This document shows positions 8,268 to 15,542 of a DNA stretch of 20,286 nt, one piece after another; position 1 is the stretch's first letter; every line of letters starts with the position of its first letter. The notes below the pieces were generated by a model. It made no database searches. It saw only the letters and a list, made by a program, of their open reading frames with translations, and was not told the origin of the DNA. This DNA is from a virus, in IMG/VR virus record IMGVR_UViG_3300032118_000072, positions 1 through 20,286 of that record; one strand, given 5' to 3'. The position numbers and the translations under genes were made by a program.

Positions 8268-9128
8268 ATGTCGAAGTCGAGTTCACACAACAAAAAAAGA
8301 AATACTGGACTGCTCTACGAGTTTTTGGTTCGTTCTATCTCACGTGCGCTGGTCGAGGGCGATCAAAAAAAATCAGCCGCTGCATTGAAGCTACTCCGTC
8401 GGCATTTTAAGCCCGGGACAGAATTGTACAGAGAGTTTCGTCTGATCAACGCCTTGATCAAGACGACTGTCTCATCGGAGACAGTCGCTGGTTCAATTAT
8501 GAATGAAGCTAAGCTAGCGGCTCGTTCCTACGATCTTGCCGCCCTTGACCGCGAGAAGTCAATCCTCATCAAACACATCAATTACACGTTGAATGATGAA
8601 GCGTTCTATGATCAACAGGTCAATGAATACAAAATGTACGCGACAGTCCAGACGTTGCTCAATGACTGGCGTTCTGCCAACAGAGATTTGGGACGGATGG
8701 CGATCTATGAAGATCAACTGGTTCGTCACCTGGTGACTGAAAAAGTTCAAATTGAAGATCATGTCATCAGTGAAGAATCAGCCGGCACTGCGCGGTTGCT
8801 GATGAAGGTCATGACCAAAAAGCTCAATGAAAAGTATGCGAGCAGCCTCAATGATGATCAGAAATCACTGCTTAAGGCATATGTTTTTTCTGCTGCCCAT
8901 GATGATCCGACTGTCATTCAGAAGAAATTGATCGAGATGAAGACCGACCTGTTGCAGCAGATGGATACGTTCGCTCAACAACACAGTGACAATTTGTACA
9001 TCAATGAAAAATTGAAAGAAGCTCGTGCACGTTTGGTGACAGAATCACTCGATGTTGTTGATGACGCTTCTGTGACGCGTTTCATGTTGTACACTAAACT
9101 CAGTGCTGAACTCAGCAGCGAGGAATGA
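8268..9128 (+). CDS. Helical hypothetical protein between portal and prohead protease
   Basis: A 286-residue, highly charged, predicted all-helical protein with no signal peptide or membrane segment. Its N-terminus is Ser/Lys/Asn-rich, and the body is long amphipathic helices with a Gln-rich stretch near residues 220-235. I place the start at ATG 8268 with AAAGGA at 8251-8256; the frame is open further upstream to a GTG at 8214, but that would put the start inside the hairpin after the portal gene. It occupies the place of the T4 prohead-core genes 67/68, and a core or assembly function is plausible, but there is no sequence match I can name. It ends four bases before the protease gene. Confidence 0.75.
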   Translation: MSKSSSHNKKRNTGLLYEFLVRSISRALVEGDQKKSAAALKLLRRHFKPGTELYREFRLINALIKTTVSSETVAGSIMNEAKLAARSYDLAALDREKSILIKHINYTLNDEAFYDQQVNEYKMYATVQTLLNDWRSANRDLGRMAIYEDQLVRHLVTEKVQIEDHVISEESAGTARLLMKVMTKKLNEKYASSLNDDQKSLLKAYVFSAAHDDPTVIQKKLIEMKTDLLQQMDTFAQQHSDNLYINEKLKEARARLVTESLDVVDDASVTRFMLYTKLSAELSSEE

Positions 9129-9132
9129 AATT

Positions 9133-10572
9133 ATGAGTGATCAGAGACTGCTCAACACGTATGATGTTTTCGAATACCAGGTGATCACTGAGGTTGTCAC
9201 ACCAGCTACTGTGTCTGAAGACGCTCGCGGCAATTCGATTGAGGTACCCGCTGTCAAAAAAGTGATGATGAAAGGTGTCCTACAAAAGGCAGACACCCTC
9301 AACCAGAACGGTCGAATTTATCCGGCTCACGTGTTGGAACGTGAAGTCAGAAACTATCAAAAATTCATCATTGAAAATCGGGCCCTCGGCGAGCTCGATC
9401 ATCCTGATTCTTCTGTCGTCAATTTGAAAAATGTGTCACACATCATCCGTGAGGCCCACCTAGAAAGTGGAACTGTCGTCGGCACTGTCGAGGTGCTAGA
9501 TACACCTTCTGGTAAAATTTTGCAGTCTCTGGTGGAAAGCGGTATCAAATTGGGAATCTCATCACGGGGAGTGGGATCCACGCGGAAACAAGGCGATTAC
9601 TACGTAGTTCAGGACGATTTTCAACTGATCTGTTGGGATTACGTTTCAGAACCATCAACGCCAGGAGCATTCATGATTCCTGAAGGCAAAAAAATTGACT
9701 CTCGTGAACTCAAGAAGGTCTTTAATAGGTCTGATCGGATCGATAGGATTCTGAATGACATCCTTTTTAAGAAATTAGTATCAGTGGGTATTCATGATAT
9801 GACAAATTCTAGAATTAATGGTGAAAGCGGAATTAAGACTTTGTTTTGCAAGTTTTGTAAATTCGAATTTACAAAATACGTAAAAGCTAGTCATGTACCA
9901 TCATATTGTTCTAGAAGTTGTGCTTCAAAATCATCAGTTAGGTCCGGCCTTAATTGCTTTTCGAAAGTTCGAACTATCGTTGATGTTGGTAATAATGAAC
10001 TAGCAAATAGGTTGTTCAATGTTCGTTCACAAATTGCCATAGAAAGAAACACCGGACGTTTGCATTCACAGCACACAAAAGACAAGATTTCAACATCGTG
10101 TACGGGCAAATCAAACGCCTTGAAAGGGTTGTCTTTTGAACAATTTTATGGAGCAGACAAAGCAAAACAACTTAGCGATCAACATTCACAAAAACTTCTA
10201 GAGGGATATGCATCTGGTCGCTTGAAACCTACAGCACGAATGAGCAAGGCACCTACGTTCAGGGGCATAAAACTACGATCGCAACTAGAACAACGAGCAA
10301 TAGAATTTCTAGAGAAACGTGACAACTTGATTTTTTGTCAATCGCTGTTGTATGAACACCCCATGACACGTGTTCAGTGGTTTGACAACTACAACAAGCA
10401 ACACACATACACTCCAGACCTATTTGACGCAGTCAACAATAAGGTTTATGAAGTTAAGCCTTCGAGGTTTGTCGATAAACCAACTGATGAAATGATCAGA
10501 AAAATGGCCGCACTGTCATCATCTGGATGGACATGTGAATACCTAACTGAAAAAGACATGATTGAAAGATGA
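9133..10572 (+). CDS. Prohead protease (T4 gp21-like) fused in frame to a homing-type endonuclease
   Basis: A 479-residue product. Residues 1 to about 211 are the T4-type prohead protease: KGVLQKADTLNQNGRIYP, the catalytic-His segment RALGELDHPDS (His90) and the catalytic-Ser segment GISSRGVGS (Ser143/144). The spacing is very close to T4 gp21, a 212-residue serine protease that trims scaffold and capsid proteins inside the prohead. Its usual C-terminal helix, here RSDRIDRILNDIL, ends at residue 211. There is no stop; the frame continues for about 268 residues into an endonuclease (listed separately). The start at 9133 is preceded by GAGGAA. The frame extends upstream to 9103 in the previous gene, but that start has no support. 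The fusion could be translated as such, with the protease then releasing itself, or the 3' part could start internally. Confidence 0.9.
   Translation: MSDQRLLNTYDVFEYQVITEVVTPATVSEDARGNSIEVPAVKKVMMKGVLQKADTLNQNGRIYPAHVLEREVRNYQKFIIENRALGELDHPDSSVVNLKNVSHIIREAHLESGTVVGTVEVLDTPSGKILQSLVESGIKLGISSRGVGSTRKQGDYYVVQDDFQLICWDYVSEPSTPGAFMIPEGKKIDSRELKKVFNRSDRIDRILNDILFKKLVSVGIHDMTNSRINGESGIKTLFCKFCKFEFTKYVKASHVPSYCSRSCASKSSVRSGLNCFSKVRTIVDVGNNELANRLFNVRSQIAIERNTGRLHSQHTKDKISTSCTGKSNALKGLSFEQFYGADKAKQLSDQHSQKLLEGYASGRLKPTARMSKAPTFRGIKLRSQLEQRAIEFLEKRDNLIFCQSLLYEHPMTRVQWFDNYNKQHTYTPDLFDAVNNKVYEVKPSRFVDKPTDEMIRKMAALSSSGWTCEYLTEKDMIER
9769..10572 (+). mobile_element. Endonuclease extension on the prohead protease gene (Zn finger, NUMOD3, PD-(D/E)xK fold)
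   Basis: From about protein residue 213 onward the sequence becomes A+T-richer and of a different kind. It has a Cys4 finger (Cys239, Cys242, Cys259, Cys263), a NUMOD3-like DNA-binding segment (HTKDKISTSCTGKSNALKG, residues 314-332), and a nuclease-like C-terminus. That C-terminus has RSQLEQRAIEFLE (382-394), TPD (427-429) and YEVKP (439-443), the E...D...ExK pattern of PD-(D/E)xK nucleases such as Vsr-like homing enzymes and TnsA. Finger plus NUMOD3 plus nuclease is the usual build of phage homing endonucleases. The nearest possible internal start is ATG at 9799, without a clear ribosome binding site. The exact nuclease family is my inference from motif order. Confidence 0.72.
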
Positions 10573-10578
10573 GAAAAT

Positions 10579-10992
10579 ATGAGTCTCAATAATCCCCAAG
10601 GTGGTATCGGGTATGCTGCAGAATTTCAATCAGCCGCACTGCCTTTTCTGACGGCCTCTGTCGCTCCAGTGGTATCTTCTGGCCTGTTGCGAGTCGATTT
10701 TCCCAAGGTCAGCAGGTTCATCAATGTCACAAACATGGCGGCTGTCGGTAATAAACTACGCATCGGTTTCACCCGAAATGGCATGTCCACACCGTTCAAC
10801 AATTACTATGTGCTTGACGGTACCCAACAGGTGATGTTGGAACTCCGCGTCACAAGCGTTTACTTTGCTGGTACTTCAGGATCGATTGAATTCAGCATGT
10901 GTGCCGGCCTGACAAATGTCGACGCCCGCCAGATGCCAGTGCTGACCGGTACGCTAGGAAATGGCGATCCCGGCTGGTTGGGTGTGGGTTAG
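10579..10992 (+). CDS. Small probable structural protein
   Basis: A 137-residue protein of mostly beta character with few charges, many Gly, Ser, Thr and Val, and a C-terminus of Gly-rich turns ending PGWLGVG. This composition fits a small virion protein (decoration, head fibre or similar beta-sandwich), and it sits among head genes six bases after the protease-endonuclease stop. There is no recognisable family motif and no signal or membrane segment. The start ATG has only a weak purine-rich stretch upstream (GAAAGATGAGAA). Function not known. Confidence 0.75.
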   Translation: MSLNNPQGGIGYAAEFQSAALPFLTASVAPVVSSGLLRVDFPKVSRFINVTNMAAVGNKLRIGFTRNGMSTPFNNYYVLDGTQQVMLELRVTSVYFAGTSGSIEFSMCAGLTNVDARQMPVLTGTLGNGDPGWLGVG

Positions 10993-11027
10993 TCGGCCTT
11001 TTTGGTAATTGCTGTATGCTTATGATC

Positions 11028-11510
11028 ATGAGTTATGGCATCGTATACTACTGGTTTTGCAATAAAACAAACATGGGTTACATTGGTAAAACTACTAATA
11101 CACTGTACGGACGTTGGAAAGGTCATTTGCATAATGCACTTAATCCTAAGTCTAAGACCGGTCATTGGGAATTCCCAAAAGCAATTCGTGATCACGGAAA
11201 AGATTTTTTTGAAGGACGTATTGTTTGTGAGTGTGATTCTCCTGAAGAATTGGCATTGATGGAAGATCATTGGATAAAGAATTTGAATACGCTGTGGCCC
11301 AACGGTTATAACATGCGTGATGCCTCTGGATTTGTTTGTGACCAAACACGTCAATTGATTTCTGAACGTACTCGTGAAGCAATGGCGCACCTAGATCCTA
11401 GATGTAAGGAACGTCAACGTAGTGCCATGAAAGATCCTGAGACAAGAAGAAAAATCTCTGAGCGAACTAAAGAAGCAATGAAGCGTCGTAGAGACAAAGA
11501 ATCACCATGA
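11028..11510 (+). CDS. GIY-YIG homing endonuclease, free-standing (Seg-like)
   Basis: A 160-residue protein with the GIY-YIG motif at its N-terminus (GIVYYW, then GYIGKT about 10 residues on), the basic WKGHL helix and the catalytic Glu in LMEDHWIKNL. Two NUMOD3-type basic repeats follow (QLISERTREAM and KISERTKEAMKRR), used by T4 Seg enzymes for DNA binding. In-frame ATGs at 11016 and 11022 are alternative starts; 11028 places the motif in the usual position, and none has a strong ribosome binding site. It sits between the small structural gene and deformylase, and its stop overlaps the deformylase start (ATGA). No splice-site or intron features are evident, so it is probably a stand-alone selfish gene. 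Confidence 0.9.
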   Translation: MSYGIVYYWFCNKTNMGYIGKTTNTLYGRWKGHLHNALNPKSKTGHWEFPKAIRDHGKDFFEGRIVCECDSPEELALMEDHWIKNLNTLWPNGYNMRDASGFVCDQTRQLISERTREAMAHLDPRCKERQRSAMKDPETRRKISERTKEAMKRRRDKESP

Positions 11511-12004
11511 ACGTTGTCCTTTATCCTTCGGAAAATTTGCACGTCCCGTGTCGTCAGGTCGAAAAATTTGATCATGGCCTCCGCACGACAGTTGCTAGCA
11601 TGGTCGACACGATGTATGCCTCGAGCGGTGTGGGTCTGGCGGCACCCCAAATTGGAATCCAAGAGCGACTAGTTGTTATTGATCCATCAGCAGGCCAGAA
11701 GGCGAACGATCTTGTGACGCTTGTCAATCCTAAGATAACCTGGCGCTCAAGTTCATCAGAGATGGGACTCGAAGGGTGCCTATCATTGCCCGGGATCACT
11801 GTCAACATCTCCAGGCCGACTGAAGTTGAAATTGAGTACCAGGACGTTCTTGGCCAGACTCATCACAATTTTTTCACCGGTTGGCCCGCCCGGGTGGTGC
11901 AGCATGAAATTGACCACCTAGACGGGGTCTTGATGATAGATCGAGCCTCTCCAATGGAACACAAGATGGCACTCAAGAATGTTTCAAAAATTGTAAGGGT
12001 GTGA
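11507..12004 (+). CDS. def: Peptide deformylase
   Basis: A 165-residue enzyme that removes the formyl group from nascent N-formylmethionine. All three signature motifs of the metal-dependent family are intact: GVGLAAPQIG (residues 42-51), EGCLSLPG with the metal-binding Cys, and QHEIDHLDG with both metal-binding His and the catalytic Glu. The length is near that of bacterial Def. Phage deformylases are known, especially in marine T4-like phages, and are thought to support synthesis of short-lived or abundant proteins. No transit peptide. It starts inside the stop codon of the GIY-YIG gene with no strong ribosome binding site, so its translation may depend on that gene or on coupling. It lacks a long C-terminal extension. 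Confidence 0.95.
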   Translation: MNVVLYPSENLHVPCRQVEKFDHGLRTTVASMVDTMYASSGVGLAAPQIGIQERLVVIDPSAGQKANDLVTLVNPKITWRSSSSEMGLEGCLSLPGITVNISRPTEVEIEYQDVLGQTHHNFFTGWPARVVQHEIDHLDGVLMIDRASPMEHKMALKNVSKIVRV

Positions 12005-12006
12005 CT

Positions 12007-12483
12007 ATGGCAACAGGAAACAAATTGTCAAGACTGCAACTGAAGGCTCTAGTCAAAGAATGTCTGCTCGAGATCTTGCAAGAAGGTTTGGGTTCCGGAG
12101 TCGCTTCTCAAGCGAGATCTCTTTCAACTGTCACTGAATCCCGTAATGCGTCACAGTCTCGGCAACCTAGAAGGTCTCCACTTGATGAGCCCGCAACTGT
12201 ACACGGACAAAGAAAAATTTCCAACAATACTTTGGCCGAGGCAGTGCGTGCCACTGCAGGTGGCAATGCATTGATGGCCGATATTTTGGCTGACACAGCG
12301 ATGACAACATTGCAATCACAACTCGCAGGTGAAATTCCGACCCATGGAGGAAACAATGCTTCATCACGGGTGGGACACCAAGAACAATTTACCGGTGAGC
12401 CTGCAGATGTTTTTGGCGAGGCCGCGGCATCAAAATGGGCTAGTTTGGCCTTCGCTGACGTGCCATCCAAGAAAACAGCGTAA
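12007..12483 (+). CDS. Small hypothetical protein with amphipathic N-terminal helix
   Basis: A 158-residue protein starting at ATG 12007, preceded by AAGGG; a GTG at 12001 overlapping the deformylase stop is an alternative. Residues 6-26 form an amphipathic helix (KLSRLQLKALVKECLLEILQ) like those opening two other small genes here. The rest is low-complexity, rich in Ala, Ser, Thr, Gln and Gly, and probably disordered. It lies in the block of small genes before the scaffold. The helix-plus-disorder build would suit a prohead internal or core protein that is later cleaved; this is inference. Confidence 0.68.
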   Translation: MATGNKLSRLQLKALVKECLLEILQEGLGSGVASQARSLSTVTESRNASQSRQPRRSPLDEPATVHGQRKISNNTLAEAVRATAGGNALMADILADTAMTTLQSQLAGEIPTHGGNNASSRVGHQEQFTGEPADVFGEAAASKWASLAFADVPSKKTA

Positions 12484-12537
12484 TCGTGAAGTGAGTGCCT
12501 ATTTAGACGTAGCACTAATGCAAGAGAGGGTGCAACA

Positions 12538-12789
12538 ATGAGATTGACGTCAAGATTGCTCAAGCGAATCATCGAAGAAGAAGTTTCCAAATTTGGTGCC
12601 ATGGACGACGTTGAGTCCCGTGCCAAGGACACAGAGGAGACGGATGCTGATGAACTTGCTGATGCTCTAGAAAAAAAGATCGATTACGCCAAGGCGCTAA
12701 AGGTTGAAGAAAGTCGCCTCCGCCGGCGTCTGGCTAAGATCAGTGAAACACGTGTTCGTGTTTTGAAATCGATCGCTCGTAAGGTCTGA
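12538..12789 (+). CDS. Small charged coiled-coil protein
   Basis: An 83-residue protein with a good ribosome binding site (GAGAGGG, about 8 bases before the ATG). The N-terminal helix (LTSRLLKRIIEEEVSKFG) resembles the N-termini of the genes at 3377 and 12007. Residues about 30-80 are a continuous charged helix with heptad-like spacing, probably a coiled coil. It has no Cys and no membrane segment. Its size, acidic/basic alternation and position before the scaffold recall small T4 prohead-core proteins, but I cannot assign it to a family. Confidence 0.7.
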   Translation: MRLTSRLLKRIIEEEVSKFGAMDDVESRAKDTEETDADELADALEKKIDYAKALKVEESRLRRRLAKISETRVRVLKSIARKV

Positions 12790-12806
12790 AAGAAGAAGAG
12801 GACACA

Positions 12807-13421
12807 ATGTCAGGACAAGGCAAATATACAACGTACGTTCCATTGGACCCGGCAGGCAAAGCCCGCCGCACGTTCATGGAAAAACTTTTCAAGGGCGCCG
12901 GTGAAGTCGATCCACAGCCTTCGATTGACGCCTCTGCTCCTGGTGTTCCTCCTGGTATTGCTGGTATCACTCCTCCATTTTATGGAGTGAGCGATCCTGC
13001 AAAGGCATCTGCTGATGCTGCAAAGTGGGGAAATGATATCCTCCGTGCGGCAGCTGCAAAAGGAATCCAGGCCGGCGATCCTCAGTATTTTCCAACCGGT
13101 GTCGACTTGACATTCCAGGGAGGCCCCGATGTCGCCAAAGACGTGACATGGGCTTCTGCAACATCGAAATTTGATGGTTCTGCAGGTAGCAATGCTGGCG
13201 GACCTTCGAACGGTTATTTTCCAGACATTAGCTCGCCGGGTGCCGGCAAGACCGACGGTGTTGATAAGACCGTTGATCCAAAGATTGTGACGACAGATAT
13301 CAAGCCCAACATTGTTCCGGGTTCTGATGCCAACACTAAGAATCCATCCTCCGCCGGCACGAAACTATATGATGCCAATGCGTTGGGAAACAAGTTGCCA
13401 CCAGGCGCCTCAGGCGGTTGA
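12807..13421 (+). CDS. Pro/Gly/Ala-rich probable structural protein
   Basis: A 204-residue protein with a purine-rich ribosome binding site (AAGAGGA) 5-6 bases before the ATG. The N-terminal 35 residues are basic and may form a helix (PAGKARRTFMEKLFKG). The rest is unusually rich in Pro, Gly, Ala, Asp and Ser with little predicted structure, ending in a run of Gly and Pro. Such compositions occur in internal head proteins and in linkers of virion proteins. No enzymatic motif or transmembrane helix. It is 17 bases downstream of the coiled-coil gene and probably in the same transcript. Confidence 0.7.
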   Translation: MSGQGKYTTYVPLDPAGKARRTFMEKLFKGAGEVDPQPSIDASAPGVPPGIAGITPPFYGVSDPAKASADAAKWGNDILRAAAAKGIQAGDPQYFPTGVDLTFQGGPDVAKDVTWASATSKFDGSAGSNAGGPSNGYFPDISSPGAGKTDGVDKTVDPKIVTTDIKPNIVPGSDANTKNPSSAGTKLYDANALGNKLPPGASGG

Positions 13422-13448
13422 GAAGGCATAACCTTGCACGGCAATCCG

Positions 13449-13455
13449 ATACTTA
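13449..13455 (+). promoter_or_regulatory. Candidate late promoter element ATACTTA (site 3)
   Basis: GATACTTA lies in the 64-base gap before the scaffold gene, 30 bases before its start. Transcription from about 13461 would cover the scaffold and, with only a 50-base gap behind it, the major capsid gene. No separate copy of the element precedes the capsid gene, so this site may be the main source of capsid mRNA. Inference from recurrence and position. Confidence 0.5.
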
Positions 13456-13485
13456 ACTTTGAGATTGTAGGGAAACGTTTAGCAC

Positions 13486-15492
13486 ATGTCAAAGGAACTT
13501 TACGAAGAAGCGCTGGCAGATGTCAAGCGACTAAAGAAAGTCGCTGAAGATAATGCTAAGCGTGATCTAGCTGAGGCAGTCGCTCCTCGGATCCGCGATC
13601 TAATTGAAAAAGAACTTCTCCGCGAGATCAATGAAGAAGATAATCTCGATGAAGACGTTCCAGGCGCTCCTGGGTCTCCGTCAATTTCTGGAGACTTGAT
13701 GACGGATGACGAGGTTCCTGTTTCAGGTGTTCCTGAAGCCGGTGACACCGACCTCGCGGCAATTTCTATGCCTGACGAAGAAGGTAAAGTCACTTTGGAT
13801 CTTGATTCATTGATGACAGATCCTGCCGGAGCCGCCGTTGAATCACCGATGTTTGGCGGTGAGACTGAATATGAAATGAGCATGGAATCTGTCGAGGCAT
13901 TGTCGCCGATCATCAATGCTACTAAATCGAACCTAGTAAAAGAACTCGAGTCGAGTCTTTATCGTCTCGGTGAATCAATCAAACGATTTAAAGCGGCCAG
14001 CATGCTCGTCAGGGAATCTCGTGGTTATTCAGAGCATATCGCTCAGATGATTTCCCGTGTAGAGAATATGTATGACTACGTGCAGGAGTCAGTTACTGAT
14101 CCACGCAGTAAGAGTTCATACGAAGCAAAACTCGAAAGCTACTTCAAAGAACTCAACAAGCTCCAGGAGCATAAGATGTCTAAGAGAACCCTCAGGGATA
14201 TGATGAACGAGAGTGATGTGACGCTGAAACTTACCGGCTTGCCTGATGAGATTGACCTCGACTCTGTCGGTGTTGATCTAATCACTGGCGAAGAAGGTGA
14301 AGAAGGCAGCGAAGAAATGGACCTCGGAGATTCTGGTGAGGGCGGCGAGGAAGGAGGCGAAGAGGCTGGTGAAGACCTTGACCTCGACAGTCTCGATCTC
14401 GGCGGTGATGAAGATTCTGAAGACGAAGGAGAGGATACAAAGATGGGTGAGTCTCGTAGGCTAAGTGACAACACGATCGTTGAGATCGATGAAGGTATGC
14501 TTCGCCGCGAAATTGCTCGGATGAAGAACCTCCGTGAAGACGCAGTTCCTTCAACGAAGGGTTCTGGACCTGGTAAGGGCACGCATTCTTTTGGCGGTGG
14601 TAAAGAAGAAGCTGACCTCCCTTGGGGCGTAGACGTTACAACCGAGAGCGATGCTGATGAAGATGATGAAGATGACATGATGGACGAGGGTCCAGATGGC
14701 GATCTCACCATGGACGAAGATCAGGATCAAGACCAGGACGATGAGCTCGATGAGATGGACGGTCTCGAGCAGAGCTACGGCATGGATCAGGCTGAAGACA
14801 CCCGTGATGTCGGTGGAGACGTTGCTCCTAAGAGCATGGGCGGCGGTGCTGAAACCCGTAAGCAGTCCCGTGAGCCCGGTCAGACGATGGAGTCACTCAA
14901 GCGCCGGATTACGTTTGAGAAGCGCCTGCAGGAACGGGCCAAGGTCCGTAGTGCCTCCTTGAAGAAAGAGGCAGCCCGAGCGATTGCTAGTAAAGATTCA
15001 CGCAAGTTGAATGCATTGAAGACTGAAAATGCGACCTTGCGCCAGCGGTTCACTGAGTCGGTGAACCGTGTCAGGAAGATGTCGAAGGTCTTGGCGGAAG
15101 CCAAGTCTCGCAGAGGTGTTCGCCCCAATGGCACACCGACCCGGCCCGCGGAGAATATGGCCGAAGGAACACTCCGCAATAAGTTGGCAGAAACGAATCT
15201 GTTCAACGCGAAGCTAGTCTACACGAACAAGTTGCTGCAGAACGAGGCCCTGTCTAAGAAGCAGAAGGCCGAGATCATTCAGCGTCTTGATGAGGCGAAC
15301 AGCCTCCGTGAAGTGAAGCTCATCTACGAGAGCCTGACCAAGACACTGGCTGGAACCTCTCGTCCCCTGGCAGAAAATGCTGATCGCAAGGTCATGGGTT
15401 CTTCTTCTAGGGCTATGCGGCCGGCCTCAACCTCTCTGAACGAGGGATATGAGACCGACAGGTGGCAGAAGCTCGCAGGCATCAACAAGTGA
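13486..15492 (+). CDS. Prohead core/scaffold protein (gp22 position)
   Basis: A 668-residue, very acidic, mainly helical protein placed directly before the major capsid gene, where T4 has scaffold gene 22 (T4 gp22 is about 270 residues, so this is much longer). Residues 1-50 are helical; 139-245 are a long coiled-coil-like region. Residues 268-320 and 388-428 are Glu/Asp/Gly-rich tracts, the second with a DQDQDQDD run. Between them is TIVEIDEGMLRREIARMK (330-347), whose first seven residues also occur in the portal tail. The last 240 residues are again helical and basic (ESLKRRITFEKRLQERAK onward) and end in RWQKLAGINK. It would form the core on which capsid protein assembles, then be cleaved by the protease. 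Assignment rests on position and composition. AGGG lies 13 bases before the ATG, a weak arrangement. Confidence 0.75.
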   Translation: MSKELYEEALADVKRLKKVAEDNAKRDLAEAVAPRIRDLIEKELLREINEEDNLDEDVPGAPGSPSISGDLMTDDEVPVSGVPEAGDTDLAAISMPDEEGKVTLDLDSLMTDPAGAAVESPMFGGETEYEMSMESVEALSPIINATKSNLVKELESSLYRLGESIKRFKAASMLVRESRGYSEHIAQMISRVENMYDYVQESVTDPRSKSSYEAKLESYFKELNKLQEHKMSKRTLRDMMNESDVTLKLTGLPDEIDLDSVGVDLITGEEGEEGSEEMDLGDSGEGGEEGGEEAGEDLDLDSLDLGGDEDSEDEGEDTKMGESRRLSDNTIVEIDEGMLRREIARMKNLREDAVPSTKGSGPGKGTHSFGGGKEEADLPWGVDVTTESDADEDDEDDMMDEGPDGDLTMDEDQDQDQDDELDEMDGLEQSYGMDQAEDTRDVGGDVAPKSMGGGAETRKQSREPGQTMESLKRRITFEKRLQERAKVRSASLKKEAARAIASKDSRKLNALKTENATLRQRFTESVNRVRKMSKVLAEAKSRRGVRPNGTPTRPAENMAEGTLRNKLAETNLFNAKLVYTNKLLQNEALSKKQKAEIIQRLDEANSLREVKLIYESLTKTLAGTSRPLAENADRKVMGSSSRAMRPASTSLNEGYETDRWQKLAGINK

Positions 15493-15542
15493 TGCGTGAA
15501 CATCGATTACCAAACCAACTGAAAGAAAACGGAGAATACACC

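Noticed and set aside
9769-10578. Group I intron or intein interrupting the prohead protease
   Set aside because: No splicing motifs (no block A/G, no terminal His-Asn before a Ser/Thr/Cys) and no protease remainder after the endonuclease; the next gene begins six bases later. A fusion or stop-removing insertion fits better.
14139-14711. Long open frame on the - strand opposite the scaffold gene (and a similar one at 7499-7861 opposite the portal tail)
   Set aside because: Both are mirror images of Asp/Glu/Gly-rich coding (GAT/GAA/GGA runs), giving Ser/Pro-rich nonsense with no ribosome binding site or family motif. The + strand genes are well supported.
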